From NCBI GenBank assembly GCA_046756445.1, contig JBHHWI010000113.1, positions 1-9,391 of the forward strand: a DNA stretch of 9,391 nucleotides, in the 5' to 3' direction. Source of the stretch: JACZWL01 sp046756445 (lineage in GTDB: Bacteria; Pseudomonadota; Gammaproteobacteria; Steroidobacterales; Woeseiaceae). The position numbers and the translations under genes were made by a program. The notes below the pieces were generated by a model. That model was not told the DNA's origin. It searched no databases and saw nothing but the letters and a program-made list of their open reading frames with translations. Of this stretch, positions 1 to 6,834 are shown one piece after another (position 1 is the first letter of the stretch; every line of letters begins with the position of its first letter).

Positions 1-29
1 GCGCCCGGCGCCTGACACGGCCGAGTTTA

Positions 30-83
30 GAAGCTATCTCAACATACCGCGTGGCGGCTCACGGGGTATTTTGAGATAGCTTC
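30..83. repeat. 54-nt near-perfect palindrome downstream of gshA
   Basis: The arms are GAAGCTATCTCAA (30-42) and TTGAGATAGCTTC (71-83), a perfect 13-bp pair. After one mismatch (43/70) the stem continues with ATACC/GGTAT (44-48 with 65-69). After a second mismatch (49/64) it continues with CGTG/CACG (50-53 with 60-63), closing on a six-base loop. That is 22 paired positions out of 24. It starts 47 nt beyond the gshA stop codon, so it would be the first strong structure in the 3' part of a gshA transcript. Neither side carries a run of T, so it is not a textbook intrinsic terminator. It may still stabilise mRNA ends, be a REP/MITE-like repeat, or mark the end of a mobile element. The structure is seen directly; the role is unknown. 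Confidence 0.85.
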
Positions 84-130
84 CAGTCAAATTGGCGGTC
101 CCGCGCATCATCGTGAGATTGAACTGTGAT

Positions 131-1717
131 TCACTGCACAGTCCGCACATCGCTGGCGAACCAGCGGTCAAGGTATTCCTGGAGGCTGATGCTGTCCGCT
201 GCCTCGATATCACGCTGCCGGCGCATCGAGTCCGCCGCTTCGGCGGCGAATTCTTCCTGACGCGCTTTTGGCAGCGGCACGAGATCTGCGAAGTACCGCT
301 TGTGTTCAATTGCGCATTCCATCGCGAATTCGAAGAAACTCGTATTCGCGTCCTGTAACTCCGCATGCAGTCGCGCAGAGGGCGTCAGTCCCGAATTCCT
401 CACCAGCTGCAACTGGGAATCCGCGACGCGCGTATACGCATCCTGGCCGCCGGCTCTGTCGATCAGCTCCGCGACCCGCCTGACACCCTGAACGATCTCT
501 GTCGCCCAATCCGAAAACGCAATGGCTTTCCCGTCTCTGGCAAGCTCAAGCGCGGGATCGCGACCTCTCTTTGCCGTTGCCGTGTGGTTCATCGCTGCCT
601 CCTGCATTCGCTCTTTGTCAAGCGGCGGACTCTCCTGCAATAAACAATAGACTAGAAACGCCTCCATGAAGCGCATGGCATTCTGATTGATGCCGGCCGG
701 ATCGAAGAGGTTCAGGTCCAGTGATCTTACCTCGACATACTCGATACCGCCACGCCTGAGCGCTGCTGTCGGCCGTTCGCCGGAGTAAGCAACGCGCTTG
801 GGGCGAATCGGGCTGTAATACTCGTTCTCGATCTGTAGCTGGTTCACACTGAGCTGTCTGTACTCGCTGCCCTTCCCCAGACCGATTTCCTCGTAGATCG
901 GCTCCGGTGTGGTCATTGCCCTGGTCAGGTCGGCTATGTAATCGTCGAGGTTGTTCAGCGAAATCTGCAGCCTGGCCTGAGTCCTGTTGCTGTAGCCCAG
1001 ATCGCTCATGCGAAGGGAGGTGCCGAAGGGTTCGTAATACGTCTCGCCGTCCAGCGTCGGCATGCCGGTCACCCCGGCCCTGCCAAACGACTTGCAGACC
1101 GCCGGCGACGCACCGAACAGATAGAGCGCGAGCCAGCCGAAGCGGCGAAAATTACGGACAAGCGCAAGATAGGCCTCGGAACGAAATTCATCCTCAGCTG
1201 CGCGGGATTTCTCAACCTCATGGTAAACCGGCCAGAACTTCATCGGCAGCGAATAGTTGAAGTGAACGCCGGCAATCGTCTGCATGGTCCGACCGTACCG
1301 GTACGCGAGCCCGTTGCGATAGATCGTCTTCATGCGACCGACGTTTGATTCGCCGTAATAGGCAATCGGTATGTCCGGATCTTCGGGAATACGACACGGC
1401 ATACTGGTGGCCCATAGGAGCTCGTCTCCCAGCACGTCATAGCTGAATTGGTGAATGTCGCAGAGAAAGCGCAACGCTTCCCAGGTGCTCGGATACGATG
1501 GCGTCACGAACTCGAGCAATGCTTCCGAAAAATCTGTGGTAACAAAACGGTTGGTGAGTGCCGAACCGAGAGATTCCGGATGCGGGCGATCGGACAAACG
1601 GCCATCCGGGCGAACCCGCAGAGATTCCTTTTCAATGCCCTTGAGGCCGCCAGACAGGATATCGGGTTGACTCGCCGCCGCCAGCCTGTTGATGCGTTGT
1701 TCGAATATTCTGGTCAA
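131..1717 (-). CDS. gshA: Glutamate-cysteine ligase (gamma-glutamylcysteine synthetase)
   Basis: Catalyses the ATP-dependent joining of L-glutamate to L-cysteine, the first and rate-limiting step of glutathione synthesis, in the cytoplasm. The 528-residue product matches the E. coli-type family in length (about 518) and in its blocks: GGLKGIEKESLRV near residues 23-35, TDFSEALLEFVTP at 61-73, SMPC at 105-108, YGESNVGRMKTIYRNGL at 121-137 and MQTIAGVHFNYSLPM at 145-159. The start codon is TTG. The frame is closed by a TGA about 33 nt upstream, and no ATG or GTG lies between that stop and the conserved GIEKES block, so TTG is the best start. A GGAG lies about 10 nt before it, which is a wide spacing. 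It is transcribed alone, divergent from the DUF2845 gene, and no gshB is present here. The identification is very secure; only the start is slightly uncertain. Confidence 0.97.
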   Translation of the reverse strand: MTRIFEQRINRLAAASQPDILSGGLKGIEKESLRVRPDGRLSDRPHPESLGSALTNRFVTTDFSEALLEFVTPSYPSTWEALRFLCDIHQFSYDVLGDELLWATSMPCRIPEDPDIPIAYYGESNVGRMKTIYRNGLAYRYGRTMQTIAGVHFNYSLPMKFWPVYHEVEKSRAAEDEFRSEAYLALVRNFRRFGWLALYLFGASPAVCKSFGRAGVTGMPTLDGETYYEPFGTSLRMSDLGYSNRTQARLQISLNNLDDYIADLTRAMTTPEPIYEEIGLGKGSEYRQLSVNQLQIENEYYSPIRPKRVAYSGERPTAALRRGGIEYVEVRSLDLNLFDPAGINQNAMRFMEAFLVYCLLQESPPLDKERMQEAAMNHTATAKRGRDPALELARDGKAIAFSDWATEIVQGVRRVAELIDRAGGQDAYTRVADSQLQLVRNSGLTPSARLHAELQDANTSFFEFAMECAIEHKRYFADLVPLPKARQEEFAAEAADSMRRQRDIEAADSISLQEYLDRWFASDVRTVQ

Positions 1718-1744
1718 GGGCGACGATCTCCGGCCGGACCCGGG

Positions 1745-1753
1745 ACTATATCA
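1745..1753 (-). promoter_or_regulatory. Possible extended -10 promoter for gshA
   Basis: Read on the minus strand, the sequence is TGATATAGT: an extended -10 element (TG-n-TATAGT) with five of six bases matching TATAAT. No convincing -35 hexamer lies 16-18 nt upstream, as expected when the TG extension compensates. Transcription would start near 1738 and leave a leader of about 20 nt before the TTG start. This rests on motif match and position only. Confidence 0.35.
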
Positions 1754-1813
1754 GCCAAATGCCGGGCTTGTGAGCCGGGTGCGGACTTTTGGTTTAGTAT
1801 TAGCAGTCAAAAT

Positions 1814-1818
1814 GAGGG
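1814..1818 (+). promoter_or_regulatory. Ribosome binding site fixing the start of the DUF2845 gene
   Basis: GAGGG lies 7 nt before the ATG at 1826. A second ATG at 1822 is out of frame. The open frame extends far upstream opposite gshA, but this Shine-Dalgarno together with the signal peptide that begins at 1826 shows that the upstream part is not translated as this gene. Confidence 0.7.
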
Positions 1819-1825
1819 AATATGC

Positions 1826-2179
1826 ATGCAGGTCGGACGAAAATTCGCAGCTTCAATGGCGCTCGCCTGTGCGGTATTACTTTTCAGCGATCCCGCACAC
1901 GCGCTGCGATGCGGCAGCCGACTGGTCACTGATGGCATGCATGAAAGCGAGGTTAGAGCAATCTGCGGAACACCGTATTCCGAACGGACCCTCGGTTACG
2001 TTATCCGCTCCAGCATCAGTGGGTATCACCGATACGGGGGAGTCTACCGTGAGGTATTGGTGACAGAGCTCGTATATAACTTCGGCCCCAGAAAGCTGAT
2101 GCGCAAGCTTAGGTTCGAAGGCGGGATACTGACTTCGATAAAGACAATCGGTTATGGTTATCGCGAAAAACGAAGATGA
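1826..2179 (+). CDS. Secreted DUF2845-family protein
   Basis: A 117-residue protein of unknown function, predicted to be exported to the periplasm. It starts with a signal peptide: basic MQVGRK, a hydrophobic core to about residue 20, and a probable cleavage after PAHA at 22-25. The mature part begins LRCGSRLVTDGM and contains a short HESEVRAICGTP segment, then ELVYNFGPRKLMRKLRFEGG and a closing GYGY motif. This pattern, with two cysteines, NFGP followed by an LRFE strand, and a terminal GYGY, is typical of DUF2845 as I remember it; I could not search for it. It is a small, mostly beta-looking domain with no visible catalytic motif. The bactofilin gene follows 16 nt after its stop, so the two are probably cotranscribed. 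The long open frame upstream of the chosen start lies antisense to gshA and is rejected. Confidence 0.85.
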   Translation: MQVGRKFAASMALACAVLLFSDPAHALRCGSRLVTDGMHESEVRAICGTPYSERTLGYVIRSSISGYHRYGGVYREVLVTELVYNFGPRKLMRKLRFEGGILTSIKTIGYGYREKRR

Positions 2180-2195
2180 TCGGGTTGAAGACATC

Positions 2196-2603
2196 ATGAA
2201 CGAATCAAAAACGCGGCGCCTTCAGGACAAGGTCGCCGGTCCGGCGACCCTTATCAGCGAAGGTTGCAGGATCACTGGCACTATCTCCGGTGAAGGCGAC
2301 TTCATGGTCAGCGGTGAAATCGATGGGGACTGTAATTTGGACGGTTGCCTTACGGTCTCGGCCAACGGCTTGTGGAAAGGCACCATCAATGCAACGACTG
2401 TAATTGTCGCTGGTACTGTGGAAGGGAATATCGTCGCTTCCGGAAGCGTCGAGATAAGTAATACGGCCAAAATTACCGGAACGGTGTCCGGTGAAGCCAT
2501 CGCCGTGGCTGAGGGCGCTGTCGTTCAGGGGAAGATGAAGACGACGGGAAAAACGGACCCGGTGGAGTTCGTCGAGAAACGCAAGGCCGACAAATCCGGA
2601 TAA
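2196..2603 (+). CDS. Bactofilin (polymer-forming cytoskeletal protein)
   Basis: A 135-residue bactofilin-family (formerly DUF583) protein. Family members self-assemble into nucleotide-independent filaments on the inner face of the cytoplasmic membrane. There they scaffold cell-wall enzymes, stalk or curvature factors, or chromosome-segregation partners. The centre, residues about 15-115, is a run of short repeats of the form hydrophobic-x-G-x-hydrophobic: RITGTISGEGDFMVSGEIDG, then VEGNIV, KITGTVSG and VVQGKM. These are the rungs of the expected right-handed beta-helix. The tails are short and charged (MNESKTRR at the N-terminus, EKRKADKSG at the C-terminus), as in small single-domain bactofilins. 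ATG 2196 is preferred; an in-frame ATG at 2154 would overlap the DUF2845 gene and add 14 non-repeat residues. Neither start has a strong Shine-Dalgarno. No M23 peptidase, a common bactofilin partner, is next to it. Confidence 0.93.
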   Translation: MNESKTRRLQDKVAGPATLISEGCRITGTISGEGDFMVSGEIDGDCNLDGCLTVSANGLWKGTINATTVIVAGTVEGNIVASGSVEISNTAKITGTVSGEAIAVAEGAVVQGKMKTTGKTDPVEFVEKRKADKSG

Positions 2604-2615
2604 GCCCGGCCGGTC

Positions 2616-3941
2616 TCACAGGTCGGCTGGAACAAGACTTGTCTCGACCCTGTTATTCTGCGCCGCAATTTCGTTCCAGAATTTCGCGGTTATCCCCGTG
2701 GTCGCGACCGGATAGGGAACCAAAGGCTCATCATTGCCGCGGGACACAGTGATGATCTCGATGGTGTCGCCCGTTTCCTCCTGAACAGTATTGGTGAAGT
2801 TCGCGAATGCAACCGACTGTCGTAATCCCATGTCGTAAGCGGCGGCCGATTCGAAACCGATCTGCTCACATCGCTCGACCGTGACGTTTGCCGGAGCCGG
2901 TTCGTAGCCGGAGGAACCACTGCCGACCATGCAAAAATTGCCGACGTGGGTTTCGAGGACGATTTGTCCCGCGAACCCCATGTCCACCAGGTGCCGTACG
3001 AGTCCCTCCAGCATCGACAACCTGGCGTCTCCGAGCGGCAGCTCGCCGAACGCATAACGTCCGGACTGATTGACGCTCCATTCCACGGCAGCGATTGCCG
3101 CCATAAACGCGGCGTCCGGTGACCGCGAGTAACCGCCCGGCCGCTGGCCGGCCACAATCACGCCCTCGGATTCGATCGACTGCTGCTCCGTCAGGGCATT
3201 CAATAAATTCGTGTTCTGTTGTTGTACGTCCCGCCAACTCTGCTCCCGTTGCCAGTACAACCATCCGAATACGACATTCAGGACGACCAGCACAGAAACG
3301 ACGGCCACGAATCGACCCGGGAGTTGTTCTCGCCAGTCGCCCGATCGTTCAGGCTCCTCGCGCGAATCGGGCGCGCGAATCTCATCCGCAACACGGGCAG
3401 CGATCGTTTCATAACTATCGAGAAGGTCTCTTCGCAAGACCGCCCTCTGCTGATCGAACAGATCGCGGATCAATTCGCGCAGGTCCTGATCGAGTTTCTC
3501 GAGCGCCGGATAATCTCCGCTCGTTCCGGTCTCTTCGATAGCGTCCCGACGTTCTCTGCGTTCTGCCTCGTCGCCAATGACCCGAAGCGACTCCAGCACC
3601 TTGGAAACTTCGACCGGCTCCACCCGTTTCGGCAGGACGCCGACCGCCCCGAGTGCGCGTGCCTGCCCGACGTACACCTCCCCTTCCTGCGACGTGTACA
3701 TCATGATCGGAATAGTCGCCGTGTCCGGATTGTTCTTGATCGCCGTAACCGCCTCAAAGCCGTCCATCCCGGGCATGAGGTGATCCATGAAGATAACATC
3801 CGGCCGGTGTGCATTCAGATACTCGAGGGCGGACTCGGCTGATTCTGCGGTGTCGACTTCGAGCTCGTGCGCCTCGAGCATCCGTTTCAGGACTACCCTG
3901 GCGGATTTCGAGTCGTCGACGATTAGCGCAGTCTTGTTCAA
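2616..3941 (-). CDS. CheY-like receiver fused through one TM helix to a periplasmic OmpA-like domain
   Basis: A 441-residue protein with three parts. Residues 1-120 are a complete response-regulator receiver: acidic pair D9/D10, phospho-acceptor D53 in FMDHLMPGMDG, T83 and K105 (LPK). Residues 121-210 are a charged, partly helical cytoplasmic linker. Residues 211-230 form one strong transmembrane helix (VVSVLVVLNVVFGWLY). Residues 231-441 should be periplasmic: a Q/N-rich helix to about 255, then a domain from about 295. That domain has the helix-strand order of OmpA/MotB C-terminal domains, including GQIVLETHVG (compare the GHTD strand), a helix around YDMGLRQSVAFANFTNTV, and a terminal NNRVETSLVP that resembles the NRRVEI end of OmpA. 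The OmpA assignment is inference; the receiver and the TM helix are plain. C337 and C358 could form a disulfide. The start codon is TTG. No histidine kinase is nearby. The gene converges on the bactofilin with a 12-bp gap. Confidence 0.88.
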   Translation of the reverse strand: MNKTALIVDDSKSARVVLKRMLEAHELEVDTAESAESALEYLNAHRPDVIFMDHLMPGMDGFEAVTAIKNNPDTATIPIMMYTSQEGEVYVGQARALGAVGVLPKRVEPVEVSKVLESLRVIGDEAERRERRDAIEETGTSGDYPALEKLDQDLRELIRDLFDQQRAVLRRDLLDSYETIAARVADEIRAPDSREEPERSGDWREQLPGRFVAVVSVLVVLNVVFGWLYWQREQSWRDVQQQNTNLLNALTEQQSIESEGVIVAGQRPGGYSRSPDAAFMAAIAAVEWSVNQSGRYAFGELPLGDARLSMLEGLVRHLVDMGFAGQIVLETHVGNFCMVGSGSSGYEPAPANVTVERCEQIGFESAAAYDMGLRQSVAFANFTNTVQEETGDTIEIITVSRGNDEPLVPYPVATTGITAKFWNEIAAQNNRVETSLVPADL

Positions 3942-3947
3942 CGGATA

Positions 3948-3952
3948 CCCCT
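3948..3952 (-). promoter_or_regulatory. Ribosome binding site supporting a TTG start
   Basis: On the minus strand AGGGG lies 6 nt before the TTG at 3941. No ATG or GTG occurs between this site and the receiver's first beta-strand (ALIVDD), so the TTG start of the receiver-OmpA-like protein is well supported. Confidence 0.6.
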
Positions 3953-4027
3953 GTCTGGCGCCCGATGATGATCAGCGTGATTATCGATCCCGTGAATTAT
4001 GTTACCGAAATACAAGGGATCCCGGAC

Positions 4028-4063
4028 TGACCCGCATAGTTTACCCAGAATGGCAGCGGGTCA
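4028..4063. repeat. Inverted repeat TGACCCGC-N20-GCGGGTCA
   Basis: Two perfect 8-bp arms (4028-4035 and 4056-4063) flank a 20-bp centre. It spans the best, though weak, promoter-like pair in front of the GGDEF-EAL gene. That position would suit a dimeric regulator binding site. It could equally fold as a stem with a 20-nt loop in RNA. The sequence symmetry is certain; the role is inference. Confidence 0.5.
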
Positions 4064-4216
4064 ATAAGGGACCGATCGACCAGTAAGGAGCCCGTTTGGA
4101 TACCAGACCGGTGGGAATGGTAAACTGAGGCCCTTAGCCGTATGCTCGGGGGTTCCGCGCCGGGGCAGTCGGCCAGGAGCAATGCGGGATTGGTCCCAAT
4201 AACAAGAAAAGTGACC

Positions 4217-4262
4217 GGCGGTCCCGAAAAGGCAGTCATGGACTGAATCTGCCTCGGCCGCC
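4217..4262 (+). promoter_or_regulatory. Nested leader hairpin just upstream of the GGDEF-EAL start
   Basis: Three stacked stems can form: GGCGG/CCGCC (4217-4221 with 4258-4262), CCG/CGG (4224-4226 with 4255-4257) and GGCAG/CTGCC (4231-4235 with 4249-4253). An alternative inner fold pairs CAGTC with GACTG around ATG (4233-4245). The structure ends 16 nt before the ATG at 4279, and that start has no clear Shine-Dalgarno sequence. A role in translational control is plausible but not shown. Confidence 0.45.
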
Positions 4263-4278
4263 AGAGTCAAATAACAAT

Positions 4279-6726
4279 ATGATCGGCAAAGTACTACCCA
4301 GATACCTCATTTTAGCGGCGATGCTGACCCTGGTCGTTGTCGGCATGACGTGGGTAGTCTATGGCCAGTACCGGTGGCTGGCGACCGATATTATTGCAAG
4401 GAGCGTAGAGGAACATAATGCGATTCTGAAAGGGAGTTTCGAGGGTCGCGCCAGGGCGCAGCTGCACAGGGTTGCCGATTCCGTTGCGGCCGCGGCGGAC
4501 CACAATGATTCAGCGTCGATCCCCGTTTTGCTCGAAGAGTCAATTCTCGACAACGACAGCCTCGCCGGCCTCCGGTATCTGCGACGCGGCCTGCCCGCCC
4601 TGCAGTCAGGAGATATGCCCGAACAAGTCGGCGGCGTATCGACGCAATGGGCGCAGGGTAACTTATACCTTACACACACTGTCGCACTGGACGAACAAGA
4701 GCTTGGCGTGCTGGTCGGCAACTTCACACTCAATGAACTGCGTCGTGAGTCGCACCAGTTCCGCAGTCAGCTACTCGGCGAAGGACGTGAACGGCGTCGC
4801 GCGAGTTTTATCCGGATAGGCGCTGCTACTCTGGTCGTATTGGCCCTGTGCGGCGTTGTGATCTGGCTTATCGTCAGGGGTCAGTCCGCGCGCATCCGCG
4901 CATTGAAAGTGCAAGCCGAAAAACTCAGTGATGCAGACTTCGGTGAGCCGCTACGAGTGCTTCGCGGCGATGATCTTGGTGATCTTGCCGAAGTCTTTAA
5001 CGAAATGCGCGACAAGTTGAAGTTAACGACAATCTCGCGGGATTACGTCGACAACGTACTCTCCAGCATGAACGAAGCAATCATCGTCGCTTCCGCCGAT
5101 GGTACGATCAAACGCATAAATGCCGCTACGGCGCTGATGCTCGACTACACCGAGGAGGAGCTGCTGGGTAAACCGATAGACCTCATCATAGACAAACACA
5201 AGAGCCGCGTATTCGAGACGGATATGCCGTCGCACACCCCCAGGGAAGCTTTTCTTCTGAAGAAGTCCGGGGAGTCCGTGCCGGTTTCATACACCGCTTC
5301 GGTCATCGGCGGCGACGGCGTCGATGCCGAAGACCGCGTCTTTGCCGCACAGGACATTACTGAGCGCCGGCGCACCGAGCAACGCATCCGGTATCTGGCG
5401 CGAATCGATGCGCTTACGAAGGTACCGAACAGGATGCAATTCCAGCATTTGCTACAGCGGGCCATAGCGCGCGCCAGACGATCCGGGAAATCGCTTTGCC
5501 TGTTCTATGTGGACATCGACCATTTCAAGGAAATCAATGACACCTTCGGCCATCTCGCAGGGGACACGACGCTGGAAACAGTCGCCGAGCGGCTTGCCGC
5601 CGAGCTGCCCGAAGGTTCCGTCATCGGGCGACTCGCCGGCGATGAGTTTGCGGTTATTGTGAACCACCTGGAAAGCAGCGAACTTGTAAAGCCGAAGCTG
5701 GACAGGCTGGCGAGAGGCCTTCTCGATCGACTGGCAAGCCCTTTCTATGTTCAGGGCCACGAAGTATTCATGACCGCAAGTATGGGCATTGCCTGGTATC
5801 CGAAGGACGCGCCGAATGTCATCGATCTGATCCGCAATGCGGATGCTGCGCTATACAACGCCAAGAAGGAAGGAGGCAACGTCTTCTGTTACTACGCGCC
5901 GGCGATGAACGAGGCGGCCGTGGAGCGGCTGATGACCAAGAGCAAGCTCAAGAGGGCTTTCGAACGCGACGAGCTGCTGGTTCACTATCAGCCGAAATAC
6001 AACCTGGAGAGCGGCGAGGTCGTCGGAGCCGAGGCGCTCGTCCGGTGGGACCTGCCGGAGCGAGGAATTATTCTTCCTTCCGACTTCATACCGCTCGCGG
6101 AGGAAACAAACCTGATCGTGGAGATCGGTGAATGGGTTCTCGATCGCGTGTGCGAGGATTTCCGGTACTGGCAGCGCTCCGTCGCCGCGCCCGGGCGGGT
6201 GTCGGTGAATCTCTCTCTCAAACAGTTGCGCCAGCCGAATTTCATCAACCGCATCAGCTCGATTCTACGTAGCTATCAGGTCTCCCCGACCTCACTGGAG
6301 CTCGAGATAACCGAGACGACCCTCATGGAGAACCCGATCAGGACGATCAAGCTGTTGGACGAACTCTATTCGCTCGGGCTTCATCTCGCCATCGATGACT
6401 TCGGCACCGGCTATTCCTCATTGAGTGCCTTGCAGCAGTTTCCGATCAGCACATTGAAGATCGACAAGTCATTCGTGCGTGACGTAGTAACGAATGCCAA
6501 TGATGCGACGATCGTCGGAACGATTATTCACATGGGCAGAAGCCTGGAGATGGACGTCGTCGCGGAAGGCGTGGAGTCCGAGGAGCAACTGAGTTTCCTT
6601 CAGACACTCGACTGCACCTACGTGCAGGGCCTTCTGTTCGGAGACCCGATGAGCTCCGACAATTACCTCGAGTTGCTGCTCGCCCAAGCCGAGGGCACGG
6701 ACTCCTACCGCGCATTGTTCGCCTGA
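4279..6726 (+). CDS. Membrane-bound sensor HAMP-PAS-GGDEF-EAL cyclic-di-GMP enzyme
   Basis: An 815-residue dual-domain c-di-GMP protein in the inner membrane. The order is TM1 (about 8-28), a periplasmic sensor of about 140 residues with no family I can name, TM2 (about 178-199), HAMP (about 200-250), PAS (about 255-360), GGDEF (about 372-535) and EAL (about 550-805). The GGDEF domain keeps DALTKVPNR and the metal-site DIDHFKEIND, but its signature is AGDEF (453-457). The RxxD inhibitory site expected at 444-447 reads PEGS, so canonical product inhibition is probably absent. AGDEF variants can be active in other proteins. The EAL domain looks complete for phosphodiesterase activity: EAL at 585-587, N644, ELEITET at 674-680, DDFGTGYSSL at 706-715, K727 and EGVE at 763-766. 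The net direction of activity cannot be decided from sequence. It stands alone, divergent from the receiver-OmpA-like gene. Confidence 0.96.
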   Translation: MIGKVLPRYLILAAMLTLVVVGMTWVVYGQYRWLATDIIARSVEEHNAILKGSFEGRARAQLHRVADSVAAAADHNDSASIPVLLEESILDNDSLAGLRYLRRGLPALQSGDMPEQVGGVSTQWAQGNLYLTHTVALDEQELGVLVGNFTLNELRRESHQFRSQLLGEGRERRRASFIRIGAATLVVLALCGVVIWLIVRGQSARIRALKVQAEKLSDADFGEPLRVLRGDDLGDLAEVFNEMRDKLKLTTISRDYVDNVLSSMNEAIIVASADGTIKRINAATALMLDYTEEELLGKPIDLIIDKHKSRVFETDMPSHTPREAFLLKKSGESVPVSYTASVIGGDGVDAEDRVFAAQDITERRRTEQRIRYLARIDALTKVPNRMQFQHLLQRAIARARRSGKSLCLFYVDIDHFKEINDTFGHLAGDTTLETVAERLAAELPEGSVIGRLAGDEFAVIVNHLESSELVKPKLDRLARGLLDRLASPFYVQGHEVFMTASMGIAWYPKDAPNVIDLIRNADAALYNAKKEGGNVFCYYAPAMNEAAVERLMTKSKLKRAFERDELLVHYQPKYNLESGEVVGAEALVRWDLPERGIILPSDFIPLAEETNLIVEIGEWVLDRVCEDFRYWQRSVAAPGRVSVNLSLKQLRQPNFINRISSILRSYQVSPTSLELEITETTLMENPIRTIKLLDELYSLGLHLAIDDFGTGYSSLSALQQFPISTLKIDKSFVRDVVTNANDATIVGTIIHMGRSLEMDVVAEGVESEEQLSFLQTLDCTYVQGLLFGDPMSSDNYLELLLAQAEGTDSYRALFA

Positions 6727-6834
6727 TCATCATCGTCTGTAACACACTGATACAAAACGGTGTAATTGCTGCGCTTCCCTACGTGAATGCAAAATGCTTA
6801 AATATCGTCAGTTTTTGAAAGCCGGGTCCCTATC

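Larger units (their letters stand above)
3942..4278. other. 337-bp divergent intergenic region
   Basis: This region separates two divergent signalling genes and contains no credible coding frame on either strand. It must hold both promoters, but no strong sigma-70 pair stands out. The best plus-strand candidate is TTTACC (4040-4045) with AATAAG (4063-4068), 17 nt apart and four of six matches each. Two inverted repeats stand out: 4028-4063, and a nested hairpin at 4217-4262 close to the next start codon. A shorter repeat pairs TAAGGG (4065-4070) with CCCTTA (4131-4136). I compared the stretch 4086-4270 with the c-di-GMP (GEMM), cobalamin, SAH and TPP riboswitch signatures and did not find their conserved cores. 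Confidence 0.6.

Noticed and set aside
1..11. GCGCC-C-GGCGC short palindrome at the left edge
   Set aside because: Very short, G+C-rich and cut by the window edge; such palindromes are common by chance in this base composition.
1448..1825. Long upstream extension of the DUF2845 reading frame
   Set aside because: It runs antisense through gshA and has no family-like sequence. The signal peptide and Shine-Dalgarno place the real start at 1826.
2604..2640. Bidirectional terminator between the bactofilin and receiver genes
   Set aside because: The only symmetry is CCGGCCGG and loosely matching flanks inside the end of the receiver gene, without a T-run.
3219..3842. A 207-codon plus-strand open frame inside the receiver-OmpA-like gene
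   Set aside because: It is the antisense shadow of a gene with a fully conserved receiver domain; the translated sequence is rich in Arg, Ser and Pro with no domain pattern.
4086..4270. Known riboswitch (GEMM c-di-GMP, SAH, cobalamin, TPP) before the GGDEF-EAL gene
   Set aside because: The conserved cores of these classes are not present. A short CAGGAGCAATGC piece looks slightly like the SAH motif, but the rest of that structure is missing.
6727..6834. Promoter and terminator signals between the c-di-GMP gene and the small exported protein
   Set aside because: A TTAAAT-like -10 near 6798 has no matching -35, and the AACAC/GGTGT pairing near 6741-6763 is short and imperfect. Nothing can be supported.
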